Origin: Pseudomonadota bacterium | Lineage (GTDB): Bacteria > Cyanobacteriota > Vampirovibrionia > Obscuribacterales > Obscuribacteraceae | DNA length: 64,000 bases | Assembly (NCBI GenBank): GCA_021325555.1 | Contig: JAJPGY010000013.1 | Coordinates: 1-64,000 of the forward strand | Reading direction: 5' to 3' | In this document: piece after piece, positions 34,931 through 43,787 of the stretch | How positions within the stretch are numbered: the stretch's first letter is position 1 | Layout: the number at the start of each line of letters is the position of its first letter | The notes under the pieces: model-generated | Databases searched by the model: none | Seen by the model: the letters and a program-made list of their open reading frames with translations, nothing else | What the model was told of the DNA's origin: nothing | Made by a program: the position numbers and the translations under genes

Positions 34931-35785
34931 CTAAACGAGGATCGGCAGCGCCGTGTGCCAGGCCCACTCCATTATCGAGCCGTCGAAGACCGGCATCGGG
35001 CATCCGGTGTACATCTCGTGCAGCAGGGCGAAGGTAGCCGCCCGCACCCCTACCTCGCAATAGGCCACGGCGTAAGGCTCGTCGGCAAGCCCGGGCGGAA
35101 TGATCTCCAGGTAGCGCTCCCTGGTTATGAACCGGTCGCCGGGGAGGAACAGCGAGCTGAACGGCACCAGCACCGAGCGCGGCAGCCTGCCCTTGCGGGG
35201 CTGGTAGTCGTAGCAGTGGCCGCGAAACTCACCGTCCGTGCGCGTGTCGATCATGAGCGGCATGCGGTTGCTCCTGTAAAGCTCCTGGAGCTGCGGCAGC
35301 CGCACGCGCCTGTGCTCCTGGACGGACAGGGCAAACTCGGCGGGCGGCCGCGAGGATTGACGGCAAAGCTCGATTTCGCCGCCGCCGGCCAGCCATCCGG
35401 ACCAGCCGCCGTCGAGCAGATAGACGCAGGAGGCTCCCAGATAGAGGAGCATCCAGGCGACACGCCCCTCGCGCCCCTTCGACCGCGCCCCATCCGCATA
35501 GACGACCACCGGCTCCCCGCCGCCTATGCCCGCCCTGGAAAGCCGCCGGCAAAACTCGTTGGCCACCGGATCGGCCAGCAGCCCCCAGAATCCCGGCTGG
35601 CTCAGGATCGGCTCGCTGCCGGCAGGCGGCGCCTCGCACCATTGCTCCCAGGCAACCGAGACCGCCCCGGGGATGTGCCCGGCGTCGAACTCGCCGGCCG
35701 TGCGCGCGTCGACAATGCTCCAGCCGGCGAGACCGCCGGCCACACGTTGTGACAGTTCCTGACTGGAAATAAGCGCTACGGTCAC
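34931..35785 (-). CDS. Thiosulfate / 3-mercaptopyruvate sulfurtransferase (tandem rhodanese)
   Basis: The product is 284 aa with two rhodanese domains. The first (SIVDARTAGEFDAGHIPGA) is inactive, as usual. The second has IDTRTDGEF and the active loop YCEVGVRA with catalytic Cys243. It transfers sulfur from thiosulfate or mercaptopyruvate to cyanide or thiols. The GTG start at 35785 has no clear ribosome site. It lies 66 nt upstream of the broken acetyltransferase on the same strand. Confidence 0.88.
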   Translation of the reverse strand: MTVALISSQELSQRVAGGLAGWSIVDARTAGEFDAGHIPGAVSVAWEQWCEAPPAGSEPILSQPGFWGLLADPVANEFCRRLSRAGIGGGEPVVVYADGARSKGREGRVAWMLLYLGASCVYLLDGGWSGWLAGGGEIELCRQSSRPPAEFALSVQEHRRVRLPQLQELYRSNRMPLMIDTRTDGEFRGHCYDYQPRKGRLPRSVLVPFSSLFLPGDRFITRERYLEIIPPGLADEPYAVAYCEVGVRAATFALLHEMYTGCPMPVFDGSIMEWAWHTALPILV

Positions 35786-35841
35786 GGGTCAAAACTAAGA
35801 AAAGGAGGTGGAATAATTGTGGCACATGGGAAGGCCGGGGC

Positions 35842-36984
35842 TCACAGGATCTCGGTGCCCGGCAAATAAAAGTTGAGGATCTCCCGATAGGATCTGCCGA
35901 GCCTTGCTTGCTCGGCGGCGCCCCACTGGCAGAGCCCCACGCCGTGACCGGCTCCGGTCGAGCTTACCTCCACCTGTCCGTCGGCGGCTCTTGTGATGGT
36001 CATCCGCAAGCCGGGCGCCTTATCCCAGCCCAGTGTCTGCCCGAGCCGGATCCAGAATTCGTAGCCGCGCATGCGCCTGCCGTCGCCGAGAGCCACCTCG
36101 AGCGCGCGCCCGGCACCATCGGCGGTGACAATCGACGGCAGGCCCGGACCGAACACTTTCTCGAACGGCCGGCGGGGGATCCTTTTCACCGTCGGTTTGG
36201 CAAACGGCGACATCCGGCAGTAGGGGCAGGCGACCGGGGCCAGGTAGGGCATGCCTCTTGCCTTCTCCCCGAAGATATCATCACCGGCGCTGGTTCTGCC
36301 GGCGCAGGTAGAGTGATAGAACACCTGAATCGGGCTGCGACCGTAAGCGAGGATCTGCCCCCATACGCTCTGGACAGCCTTGCGGACCGCCGGGCGCTCG
36401 TAGTCGGCGCCGAGATAGGCCTCAATCTCCGTGGTGTCACCTAGGGGATCATTCAACTTGTAACGGGCAAGCCTTGTCTGGGTCAAAACGGCCTGCGCCT
36501 TGAGGGCCTCTGAGCCCCAGCCCGGATTGGTCTCGCTGCCGACAACCGCGCAGACATATTCCTTGCTGGCAACCACGTTGCGGACCCTCAGCCGCCCATC
36601 CGGGCGCAGGGACAGCTCCAGCGTCCCCGGATAATGTCTTTTGGGAGCGGACGGCGAGTAACGAAGGGCGACCGGCCGACCCTGCACCCCGGTGATGATC
36701 AAGCGCCTTGCGGCGACGCCCTGCCCGAGCCGGGCGCTGACCGGGACAATCCGGAGCCGCCCGCCATCGCTTCTTATCTCGTGCAAGCCACCTGCCACCA
36801 CTTTCGGTGCCGGCGCCCGCACCGTGAAGGGCCCTTCGATGAGGATACGGGTTGCCGGCCGGTGGGCCTGGAAAAGCTCCACGGCCACCGTGTCCGAGAA
36901 GCCGAAAACCGGGCCGCAAAGCGGCCCGGCGAAAGCGACAGCCAGCCACAGGAGAAGAGGCCGCAGGCCTGGCCGCTGCAGCAT
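35842..36984 (-). CDS. SpoIID/LytB-domain protein
   Basis: The product is 380 aa with a signal peptide (LLLWLAVAFAGPLCGPVFG). SpoIID proteins are amidase activators or lytic enzymes that cut denuded glycan strands in the periplasm. Family features are NVVASKEYVCAVVGSETNPG, AQAVLTQTRLA, YHSTCAGRTS and the C-terminal GAGHGVGLCQWGA. Four Cys in CxxC-like spacing (ACPYCRMS) could bind metal. Its ATG overlaps the stop of the upstream yceI-like gene by 1 nt, so the two form an operon. Confidence 0.88.
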   Translation of the reverse strand: MLQRPGLRPLLLWLAVAFAGPLCGPVFGFSDTVAVELFQAHRPATRILIEGPFTVRAPAPKVVAGGLHEIRSDGGRLRIVPVSARLGQGVAARRLIITGVQGRPVALRYSPSAPKRHYPGTLELSLRPDGRLRVRNVVASKEYVCAVVGSETNPGWGSEALKAQAVLTQTRLARYKLNDPLGDTTEIEAYLGADYERPAVRKAVQSVWGQILAYGRSPIQVFYHSTCAGRTSAGDDIFGEKARGMPYLAPVACPYCRMSPFAKPTVKRIPRRPFEKVFGPGLPSIVTADGAGRALEVALGDGRRMRGYEFWIRLGQTLGWDKAPGLRMTITRAADGQVEVSSTGAGHGVGLCQWGAAEQARLGRSYREILNFYLPGTEIL

Positions 36985-37622
36985 CAGCTCTTGTTGGCTG
37001 TTGTGGTCTTTTCCGCGCCGGAGGCCGCCGCGTGCTTTCTCACCAGCTCGACGTCTATCGTCACCGCCACGTCGTCGCCGACCGCGACCCCGCCGGTCTC
37101 CAGAATCTTGTTCCAGGTCAGCCCGAAGTCCTTCCTGTTTATGGTCGTGGTGGCGCTGGCACCGACCCTCTCGTTGCCCTGCATGTCCTTGACCGGCTTG
37201 CTCGGCCCTTCGACAGCCAGGCTCACCGGTCTGGTCACGCCGTGCATGGTCAGATCGCCTGTCATCTTCAGCTTGCCGTCAGCCTGCTTCTCGATCTTCT
37301 TGGAGACGAAGGTGATGGTCGGAAAGCTGGCCACATCGAAGAAGTCGGGACCCTTTAGATGAGCGTCGCGCTTCTCCTCGCGCGTGTTGAGCGAGCCGGC
37401 GTCGATCGTGGCGTCGACCCGGGCGGCCGTCGGATCGTGCCCGTCGTAGACAACCGAGCCGCTCACCTTGTTGAATTCGCCGCGCACGTTGGAGATCATC
37501 ATATGGCGCACGGAAAACTGGGCTGCCGAGTGCACCGGATCAATCTGGAAGGTGTCGTCCGCCGCCAGCGCGGGGGCGGCAAGAAGAAGCCCGGCGGTCA
37601 GAAAAGAAAAGAGGCTGCGCAT
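36984..37622 (-). CDS. YceI-family periplasmic lipid-binding protein
   Basis: The product is 212 aa from ATG 37622 (GAGGAG 8 nt upstream), with signal peptide SLFSFLTAGLLLAAPALAA. The YceI lipocalin-like barrel is complete: FQIDPVHSAAQFSVRHMMIS, GEFNKVSGSVVYDG, HLKGPDFFDVASFPTITF, GDLTMHGVTRPV and INRKDFGLTWN. YceI proteins bind polyisoprenoids or amphiphiles. It is the first gene of a two-gene operon with SpoIID. The C-terminal 20 residues are an extra Ala/Thr/Lys tail. Confidence 0.9.
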   Translation of the reverse strand: MRSLFSFLTAGLLLAAPALAADDTFQIDPVHSAAQFSVRHMMISNVRGEFNKVSGSVVYDGHDPTAARVDATIDAGSLNTREEKRDAHLKGPDFFDVASFPTITFVSKKIEKQADGKLKMTGDLTMHGVTRPVSLAVEGPSKPVKDMQGNERVGASATTTINRKDFGLTWNKILETGGVAVGDDVAVTIDVELVRKHAAASGAEKTTTANKS

Positions 37623-37709
37623 CGCTTTACTCCTCGAGCGGTCCATACAATGATAACGCGGCAGGCGCGGCCGCCGGCTGAGACGGCCACGCCTACCGGC
37701 CGGTGCCTT

Positions 37710-38147
37710 TTAGCCGCAGCTGGCGCCATGGCTGGCGCAGCTGGAGCCGGCTTTCGTCTCGACCGGCAGCTTGTTTTCCATGGTGGCATTCTTCTTATGC
37801 CATTCTTCATAGCCGCCAATCAGCTCCTTCACCTTGAAGCCCTTCTGGGCGAGCAGGAGGGCGGCCCGGGTGCCGAGATGGCAGAGCAGGTCGTAGCAGT
37901 AGACAACGATCGTCTTGTCTTTACTCAACTGGGCGGCCTTGCGCTCCAGCTCTTCATAAAGGATGTTGATCGCGCCCGGCACGTGTCCTTTCTCGTAGAG
38001 CTCCTTTGCGCGCAGGTCGATGATCGCGAGCGGCTCGCCGTCCTGGATCATCCTGTTCAGCCCGTAAGGGTTGGTCTCGAAAGCGAGCTTGTCCTCGAAG
38101 TGCTGAACGGCCCGCAAAGCCTCTTTGCTCAGGGTTTCTACCGTCAT
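37710..38147 (-). CDS. Single-domain rhodanese-like protein with Cys-containing tail
   Basis: The product is 145 aa. LAIIDLRAKELYEKGHVPGA and VVYCYDLLCHLGTRAALLL are the rhodanese core, with the active Cys in VYC and a second Cys five residues later. The C-terminus ends SSCASHGASCG, two Cys and a His after the fold, which could bind metal or carry persulfide. The ATG at 38147 has AAAGGAG 11 nt upstream. It lies 87 nt upstream of the YceI gene on the same strand. Confidence 0.82.
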   Translation of the reverse strand: MTVETLSKEALRAVQHFEDKLAFETNPYGLNRMIQDGEPLAIIDLRAKELYEKGHVPGAINILYEELERKAAQLSKDKTIVVYCYDLLCHLGTRAALLLAQKGFKVKELIGGYEEWHKKNATMENKLPVETKAGSSCASHGASCG

Positions 38148-38309
38148 GGCTATTCATCTCCTTTTTCTGTTGTTTGATCCGTTGTTGATCTGGATCTACT
38201 CTCAGCGGCGGATCCATCTGCCATTGATCCTAAGATGCCCCGGTATCTTTTCGCAAGTAGGCACCGAAAAGTCGTGTAGTATCTCGATGGATACCGATAA
38301 ACGACCGGC

Positions 38310-38795
38310 TCAAACACCGAGCGTGCTTCTTATCTCGGCGACGACCTCGGCCGGCGTGCGGGCGGCGTCCACGGCAAGCGCGTCTGCCGGCTCCTCGAGC
38401 GTCTCGAACTGGCTGGCCAGCAGCTCGCTTTTCATGAAATGATTTGGCCGGACCGACATGCGCTCGGCAAAGAGTCCGTAGTGTCCGCGGAGATAGACGA
38501 AGCAAACGGCGCCGGCGCCGGCGCGCAGCATGTCGCGATAGGACTGCTTTAACGCCGAGCAGGCGAAAACCGCGCTCTGCCGCTCGGCCAGGCAGCGGGC
38601 GATCCTGGCGCGGATCGCCTGCAGCCACGGCAGGCGATCCGCATCATCGAGCGGCGTGCCACCGGCCATTTTCGCCACGCTGGCCGGCGGATGGAGCTGA
38701 TCGGCGTCGACAAACGGCCAGCCAAGCTCTGAGGCCAGCAGGCTGCCGACTGTGGACTTTCCGGATCCGGCTACTCCCATGACGATGACGATCAT
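38310..38795 (-). CDS. gntK: Gluconokinase
   Basis: Gluconokinase phosphorylates D-gluconate to 6-phosphogluconate. The 161-aa cytoplasmic enzyme has the P-loop GVAGSGKST (7-15), DADQLHPPASVAKMAGGTPL (substrate loop), VFACSALKQSYRD and the RPNHFMKSELLASQFETLE lid typical of GntK. The length is normal. The start codon lies 3 nt after the stop of a 45-codon gene and has no own ribosome site, so translation is probably coupled. Confidence 0.9.
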   Translation of the reverse strand: MIVIVMGVAGSGKSTVGSLLASELGWPFVDADQLHPPASVAKMAGGTPLDDADRLPWLQAIRARIARCLAERQSAVFACSALKQSYRDMLRAGAGAVCFVYLRGHYGLFAERMSVRPNHFMKSELLASQFETLEEPADALAVDAARTPAEVVAEIRSTLGV

Positions 38796-38798
38796 AGG

Positions 38799-38936
38799 CT
38801 ACAGCACGGGAGCGGCGCGGAGCACCACCGTATATGGTGCAGCCTGGACCCAGAAATCGAGCGCGGAGAAGACGCCGCCGAGGGCATCGAGGATCAGCCC
38901 GCAGACGGTAAAGGCAGCCTGAAATTTCTGGTTCAT
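38799..38936 (-). CDS. Small hydrophobic protein (45 aa) upstream of gntK
   Basis: The frame runs from ATG 38936 to TAG 38799, ending 3 nt before the gntK start. AGGGACGG lies 4 nt upstream. The product starts MNQKFQAAFTVCG. It continues with a hydrophobic stretch of about 25 residues (LILDALGGVFSALDFWVQAA) and a short tail, compatible with a single membrane helix. I recognise no family. Tight spacing with gntK and a ribosome site support it as real. Confidence 0.5.
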   Translation of the reverse strand: MNQKFQAAFTVCGLILDALGGVFSALDFWVQAAPYTVVLRAAPVL

Positions 38937-39173
38937 CGTTCCGTCCCTGGTCGGCAGCGGACAATGCCCGCCGGTTCCTGACTATCATATTAAATTGATA
39001 CGAATTCCCCCCACCGCTGGACAACCTGCGACAATATTGGGAGAATCTTAGGTAGTCTGTAATCCTTAGCGGGCTCGGCCGGAGCGGCTGGCGTTCGGTC
39101 GTGAAAGACTTTTAACGCGCCCGTCGCAGAATGTGTTACAACCGGGTGATCCGTCTATCAGATAAGGAGTTGG

Positions 39174-39428
39174 ATGATGTTTGAAGACTTAATGGAAGCT
39201 GCCACCGGACGCTGGGGACTGCTTGCCGTCGTGTTGATCGCTCTGCCCGGTGGGCGCAAGTTCCTGCGTACAGCCTTCAAAGAGGTGATTCGTGCCGGGA
39301 TGGTAGTTTCGGATCGGGTCAAGGATCTGGCAGCCGAGGTCCGCGAGGAAGCCAGCGACGTGGTGGCGGAGATTCAAGCCGAGCGCAAGGACCACTCCAA
39401 GAAGCACGCTCACAAAGCCGAAGCCTGA
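39174..39428 (+). CDS. Small membrane protein (DUF5132-like), first gene of the P-type ATPase operon
   Basis: The product is 84 aa. An N-terminal helix (GLLAVVLIALPGG) is followed by an amphipathic charged helix (FKEVIRAGMVVSDRVKDLAA) and a Lys/His/Glu tail. The start has AAGGAG 5 nt upstream. Small proteins of this shape occur next to P1B-type ATPases with HMA-like partners; the DUF5132 label is from memory and not certain. It lies 82 nt upstream of the HMA-like gene. Confidence 0.65.
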   Translation: MMFEDLMEAATGRWGLLAVVLIALPGGRKFLRTAFKEVIRAGMVVSDRVKDLAAEVREEASDVVAEIQAERKDHSKKHAHKAEA

Positions 39429-39510
39429 AGAACAGTTGTGAGGCAAGCCGGCCGCCGGCCCGGCGCCGGTCAGGCTGGCTTTCCCTGAACGCCCGGGCGA
39501 GGTGGCGAGC

Positions 39511-40143
39511 ATGGCAGGACGACTACATCCTTACTCACGCGGGGTGGCCCACCACCTTCCCCATCGCACGCGGTTACGCGTTCCCAAGCAGCACCGCACA
39601 GCCGCCAGCATGCGGCAGGTCGCGGATGCCTTGCGAAAGACGGCCGGCGTCACGGGCGTGGAGGTCAACCACCGCACCGGCAGCATCCTCGTCCATCATG
39701 AGGAGGTGCCGGCCATCCTGGAGGCGGTGGAAAAGACGGTCGCCGACGTCTCCGTTGACCTGCTGGAGGCGCTTGTGGAGACGGGCAGCCCGGCGGTAGC
39801 CGGCCTGACCGTGGGCGCGCACCTGATCGCCAATCTGTTTACAGCCGCCAACAGCAGCTTGTCGGGCGCCACCAGCAACGTGCTCGATCTCAAGACGGTC
39901 GTGCCGCTTGCCTTTCTGGGGCTGGGCGTCTGGCGCCTGCGCCGGGCGCCCGGGGAGGACCTGCTCATGACCATCTCTCCCATCGTGCTCTTCTATTACG
40001 CCTTTGACACGTACTGGAAGCTGCAGGTGGAGAAGCCAGGCCTGCAGGCAAGCGAGTCCACCGCCGCCCTGGCCGCCCGCAAGCTGACGCCGAACGACAA
40101 GCGGATTGCCGCTCAAGATAAACAAACCAGCAACAAGACCTGA
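39511..40143 (+). CDS. HMA-like domain membrane protein
   Basis: The product is 210 aa from ATG 39511 (GAGGTGG 6 nt upstream). The N-terminal 75 residues have the ferredoxin-like order of HMA domains (GVTGVEVNHRTGSILVHHE) but no CxxC metal motif. Two hydrophobic segments follow (about 95-120 and 130-165, including TISPIVLFYYAFDTYW), then a charged tail. The stop overlaps the ATPase start (TGATG), so it is a co-translated partner of the ATPase. Confidence 0.75.
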   Translation: MAGRLHPYSRGVAHHLPHRTRLRVPKQHRTAASMRQVADALRKTAGVTGVEVNHRTGSILVHHEEVPAILEAVEKTVADVSVDLLEALVETGSPAVAGLTVGAHLIANLFTAANSSLSGATSNVLDLKTVVPLAFLGLGVWRLRRAPGEDLLMTISPIVLFYYAFDTYWKLQVEKPGLQASESTAALAARKLTPNDKRIAAQDKQTSNKT

Positions 40144-42443
40144 TGTCCGGAGCAGAAAAGCCCGATCCCAGCCCGCAAAGAGCCTCCCTGCCGCAACCCG
40201 GCGGGGCTGAGCCGCGGACGAGGCTGACCGTCGAGAAAGGCGGCGACGTGACGGTCCGCTACGCGCTCCGTCACGTGGTGCCAGGCAGGGTGCGCATCCG
40301 CGTCGAGGAGCTCGCGCACGACGGGGAATTCGGCAAGCGCCTGCGCGGGCTCCTCATGGCCGAGCCCGGAGTGACCAGCGTGCGCGTGAACCGCTGGTGC
40401 GCGAGCGCCATCATTACCTATGACACCAGCCGCTCGACGCTCGGGCAGATCATCGACCGCCTGGACCGGGGCGGCGTCTGGTCGGCAGAGCCTTACGTGG
40501 AGCCGCCCGAGACCGGGCAGAAGGCACCGCCCCCGCTGGTCGCTTTTCTGTCCCGGGTGGTGGAGGCGATCGAGAAGCTGACACCGGCCATGGTGCAGTG
40601 CGCGCTGGGGGCAGCAGCGTTCGCGGCAGCGCTGCTCGAGATGCCGCTCGCGGTCACCAATGCGCTGGTCGGGCTTTCGGTGGCTCCGATCATGGGGCGA
40701 GCCCTGGACACGGCCGTCAAGGAAAAGCGGCTGGGCGTGGACGCCCTCGATGGAATTGCCGCCGTGATGATGCTGGCCAGCGGCAAGACGGTAGCCGCAG
40801 GCTTCATGACCGCGCTCATCGGCCTGGGCGAGTTTATCCGCGAGCTTACCGCCCAGCGCTGCAAGAAGATCATCGCCGACCTCCTGGGGCTGGCCGGCCG
40901 GTCGGCCTGGATCGTCCGCGGCAAGAAACGCGTCTGCGTGCCTGCCGATCAGGTGTGCGTGGGGGACGTGGTGGTCGTCTATCCAGGCGACATGATCCCG
41001 GTCGACGGCGTGGTGATAAGCGGCCAGGCTCAGGTGAACCAGGCCAGCCTTACCGGCGAGTCGATGCCGGTGGAGATTGTCACCACCGACAAGGTCTACG
41101 CGGCGACGGTGGTGGTAGAGGGCAAGATCTACCTGCGCTGCGAGGCCGTCGGGCGCGATACCAAGGCCGGCATGGTCATCGACATGGTAAAGAGCGCCCC
41201 GATCCACGAAACGCGCGTGCAGAACTACGCGGCCGTGCTGGCGGATCGGCTGGTAATGCCGGTTCTGCTTGGCTCCGTCGGCTGCCTTATGGTCACGCGG
41301 GACGTGCAGCGCACCTTGAGCATCCTCATCTTTGATTTCGCCACCGGCGTACGCATCGCCGCCCCCACTGCCATTCTCGCTTCCATGCAACGGGCCGGGC
41401 ATCACGGCATCCTGATCAAGAGCGGCGGCGCGCTCGAGCGCCTCTCGCAGGTCGATGCGATCTTGTTCGACAAGACAGGCACGCTTACCGCCGGCGAGCC
41501 GCACGTAACAGAGGTGGTCACCCTCGGCACCTTGCCGCGCGAGCGCATGCTTGAGCTTGCCGCCGCGGTCGAGCAGCGCCTGCAGCACCCGGCCGCCAGG
41601 GCCATCGTTCGTTACGCAGGGCACCAGAACCTGAACGTCCTTGAGCGTGCCGAATCGAAGCACATGCGCGGCATGGGCGTCCGCGCCCAGGTGGATGGCC
41701 TGGACGTCATCGTCGGCTCCCGCCGCATGATGGAGGCGGAATCCATAGACGTGCGTCCGGCGCAAAAGTCGGAAGCGGAGATCCAGGCGCGCGGGCAGTC
41801 GATGGCCTACGTGGCCATCGACGGGCAGCTCTCCGGTCTTATCGCCTACAGCGACCAGCTGCGCCCGGAGGTACCCGCGGTGATAAAGGCCCTGCGCCGC
41901 AAGGGAATAAAAGAGATCATCATGGCCACCGGGGACAACGACGCGCCGGCTCGGGCGATGGCGCACGCGGCCGGCATCAACAACGTTTTGTCCGGTGCCT
42001 TTCCGGAGCAGAAGGCCGAGCTGGTGGCCAAGCTCAAGGAGCGTGGCTTCACGGTGGCGGTGGTCGGCGACGGCATAAACGACTCGCCGGCCCTGGCGCA
42101 CGCGGACGTGGCCATCTCGCTGCACGGCGGAACCGACGCGGCTCGCGAGCATTCGGATGTTATTCTGACGGACGACGATCTCTCCAGGCTGCCCGAGGCA
42201 GTTGATATCGCCCGCGGTGCCCTGGGCCTGGTCAGGCAGAACCTGACTTTGATCGCCATACCCAACGGTGTGGGGCTGGCCCTGGCGGCGGCCGGCTTGA
42301 TCGGTCCGGCCGGCGCCACGCTGTTGAACAACGGCTCGGCCATAATCGCCGCCATAAACAGCCTGCGCCCGCTCTACAGCGGCCAGTGGGTGCCGGCGGA
42401 AAAGCAGATAGCAGGACCCGGCCTTGGCTCCCAGCAAGGATGA
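40143..42443 (+). CDS. P1B-type cation ATPase with a non-canonical membrane motif
   Basis: The product is 766 aa. It begins with a degenerate HMA-like domain (about 35-110, no CxxC), then has four or more helices, the actuator motif LTGES, the phosphorylation site D443 in DKTGTLT, the HP locus (LQHPAARAI) and GDGINDSPAL. The membrane site that is CPC/SPC/TPC in P1B pumps reads F399-A400-T401 within LIFDFATGVRIAAPTAI, so no Cys is present for soft metals. It is co-translated with the HMA-like protein upstream and overlaps a methyltransferase downstream. The cation is unknown, and copper or zinc export is not supported by the motif. Confidence 0.88.
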   Translation: MSGAEKPDPSPQRASLPQPGGAEPRTRLTVEKGGDVTVRYALRHVVPGRVRIRVEELAHDGEFGKRLRGLLMAEPGVTSVRVNRWCASAIITYDTSRSTLGQIIDRLDRGGVWSAEPYVEPPETGQKAPPPLVAFLSRVVEAIEKLTPAMVQCALGAAAFAAALLEMPLAVTNALVGLSVAPIMGRALDTAVKEKRLGVDALDGIAAVMMLASGKTVAAGFMTALIGLGEFIRELTAQRCKKIIADLLGLAGRSAWIVRGKKRVCVPADQVCVGDVVVVYPGDMIPVDGVVISGQAQVNQASLTGESMPVEIVTTDKVYAATVVVEGKIYLRCEAVGRDTKAGMVIDMVKSAPIHETRVQNYAAVLADRLVMPVLLGSVGCLMVTRDVQRTLSILIFDFATGVRIAAPTAILASMQRAGHHGILIKSGGALERLSQVDAILFDKTGTLTAGEPHVTEVVTLGTLPRERMLELAAAVEQRLQHPAARAIVRYAGHQNLNVLERAESKHMRGMGVRAQVDGLDVIVGSRRMMEAESIDVRPAQKSEAEIQARGQSMAYVAIDGQLSGLIAYSDQLRPEVPAVIKALRRKGIKEIIMATGDNDAPARAMAHAAGINNVLSGAFPEQKAELVAKLKERGFTVAVVGDGINDSPALAHADVAISLHGGTDAAREHSDVILTDDDLSRLPEAVDIARGALGLVRQNLTLIAIPNGVGLALAAAGLIGPAGATLLNNGSAIIAAINSLRPLYSGQWVPAEKQIAGPGLGSQQG

Positions 42444-43215
42444 GATAGCGCGCCGCTTCGGGCAGGCCTCGCGGTCCTACGCCGAAAGCGACGGACACGC
42501 CCGCGGACAGGATCTCGACCTGCTGGTAACTCTGGTCGGGGCGAAAAGGGACATGGTGGTGCTCGACGTGGCCACCGGCGCCGGACACACCGCGGCGGCG
42601 CTGGCGCCGCTGGTGAAGGAGATAGTGGCCGCCGACCTGTCCGCCGGCATGATCGAGGAGGCGCGCAGACTCTTTCGCGCGCGCGGACTCGACAACGCCA
42701 AGGCCGTGTTATCGGATGTGGAGTCCCTGGCCTTCGATTCCGAGATGTTCGATGTGGTGACCTGCCGCATAGCTCCCCATCACTTTCTCGATCCCCTGCA
42801 GGCGCTGCGCGAGATCAATCGAGTGCTCAAGCCGCAAGGCAGATTCGTGCTCGAAGACAGCATCGCCCCCCCCGATCCGGAGCTCGATCGCTTCCTCAAC
42901 CACCTGGAGGTGGTTCGCGATCCGACCCACGTTCGCTCGTACACGGAGCAGGAATGGCGTGCCATGCTCGAGCGCGCCGGCTTTTCCATCGTGCGCAGCC
43001 AGATCTATCGCAAGAGTCATGACGTCGAGAAGTGGATCGACCGCCAGGGTCCGGACCCGCAAAGGAAAAAGAGGGTGCTGGCAGTATTTCTCAATGCTCC
43101 GGCGCCCGCGCGCGAGTATTTCGAGATCACCTTCAAAAATGATCGGGCTGTCTCATACACCGACGATAAGCTGCTTCTGTTGACCAGCAAAGGGCCCGGC
43201 AGACAGTCACCTTAA
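42424..43215 (+). CDS. SAM-dependent methyltransferase (UbiE/class I type)
   Basis: The product is 263 aa. IARRFGQASRSYAES is a common start, VVLDVATGAGHTAAALAP is motif I, DLSAGMIEEARRL motif II and FDVVTCRIAPHHFLDP motif III/IV. The TTG start at 42424 overlaps the last 20 nt of the ATPase gene and has GGA upstream. Its stop overlaps that of the convergent gene. The substrate is unknown; a small molecule or metalloid is possible given the ATPase operon. Confidence 0.85.
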   Translation: MAPSKDEIARRFGQASRSYAESDGHARGQDLDLLVTLVGAKRDMVVLDVATGAGHTAAALAPLVKEIVAADLSAGMIEEARRLFRARGLDNAKAVLSDVESLAFDSEMFDVVTCRIAPHHFLDPLQALREINRVLKPQGRFVLEDSIAPPDPELDRFLNHLEVVRDPTHVRSYTEQEWRAMLERAGFSIVRSQIYRKSHDVEKWIDRQGPDPQRKKRVLAVFLNAPAPAREYFEITFKNDRAVSYTDDKLLLLTSKGPGRQSP

Positions 43216-43787
43216 TCTCGCAAGAAGTGCAGCATGAGCCAGGCCGGCAGGAGCGATGCCGCCTGGCGGATCTCCGCGCGATCGGTCCGCCCGAGACGAG
43301 CCGTTGCCGAGGTCAGGCAGGCACCATCAACCATTTTCTTGCCCACGTGCCACAGGGCCCTCAGCGCCCTCCCTGCCGGGCGGTCACCGAGGTGCAACTT
43401 CCGGTGAGCGGTCTTCTTCAGATGAATTCTCACGGGACCGGCCTGGAATGAACTTGAGCCGGCATTGACCGCAAATGCGGGTTCTGCCAGAGCCTTTGCC
43501 GTCAATCCCAGATCGAAAGCCAGCTTGCCGGCGTGCGCAGCAATCTGCTTGCCGAAGGCCTCGGCCTTGGCTCGAGCAATCTCAAACGTGTCCGGAATCG
43601 GGGAGCCGGTCCTGATGAATACACCTCGCGCCAAGCGGACAATTGTGCTGGACTTCACCAGCCTGGACACTGCTTGATCCACTGCTGAGCGTCGCCCGTA
43701 CCCAAGCAGATCACGCGTGGTGAAAATCCGTCCTAAAGGAAGGGAAAAAACATGTCTGCGGATGAATGTGGTGGTGGTGCTTCGCAT
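43212..43787 (-). CDS. AbiEi/DUF6088-type antitoxin-like protein
   Basis: The product is 191 aa from ATG 43787 (GGAGGG 6 nt upstream). The N-terminal winged helix (RRHVFSLPLGRIFTTRDLLG, AVDQAVSRLVKSSTIVRLARGVF) and the following RAKAEAFGKQIAAHAGKLAFDLGLT match DUF6088/AbiEi antitoxins of type IV toxin-antitoxin systems. The C-terminal domain is complete. The AbiEii nucleotidyltransferase toxin is absent on either side, so it is an orphan or has taken another role. Its stop overlaps that of the methyltransferase gene. Confidence 0.78.
   Translation of the reverse strand: MRSTTTTFIRRHVFSLPLGRIFTTRDLLGYGRRSAVDQAVSRLVKSSTIVRLARGVFIRTGSPIPDTFEIARAKAEAFGKQIAAHAGKLAFDLGLTAKALAEPAFAVNAGSSSFQAGPVRIHLKKTAHRKLHLGDRPAGRALRALWHVGKKMVDGACLTSATARLGRTDRAEIRQAASLLPAWLMLHFLRD

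Noticed and set aside
40113..42437. A 774-codon minus-strand frame opposite the P-type ATPase.
   Set aside because: ATPase motifs are unambiguous on the plus strand, and the antisense product is a repetitive shadow.
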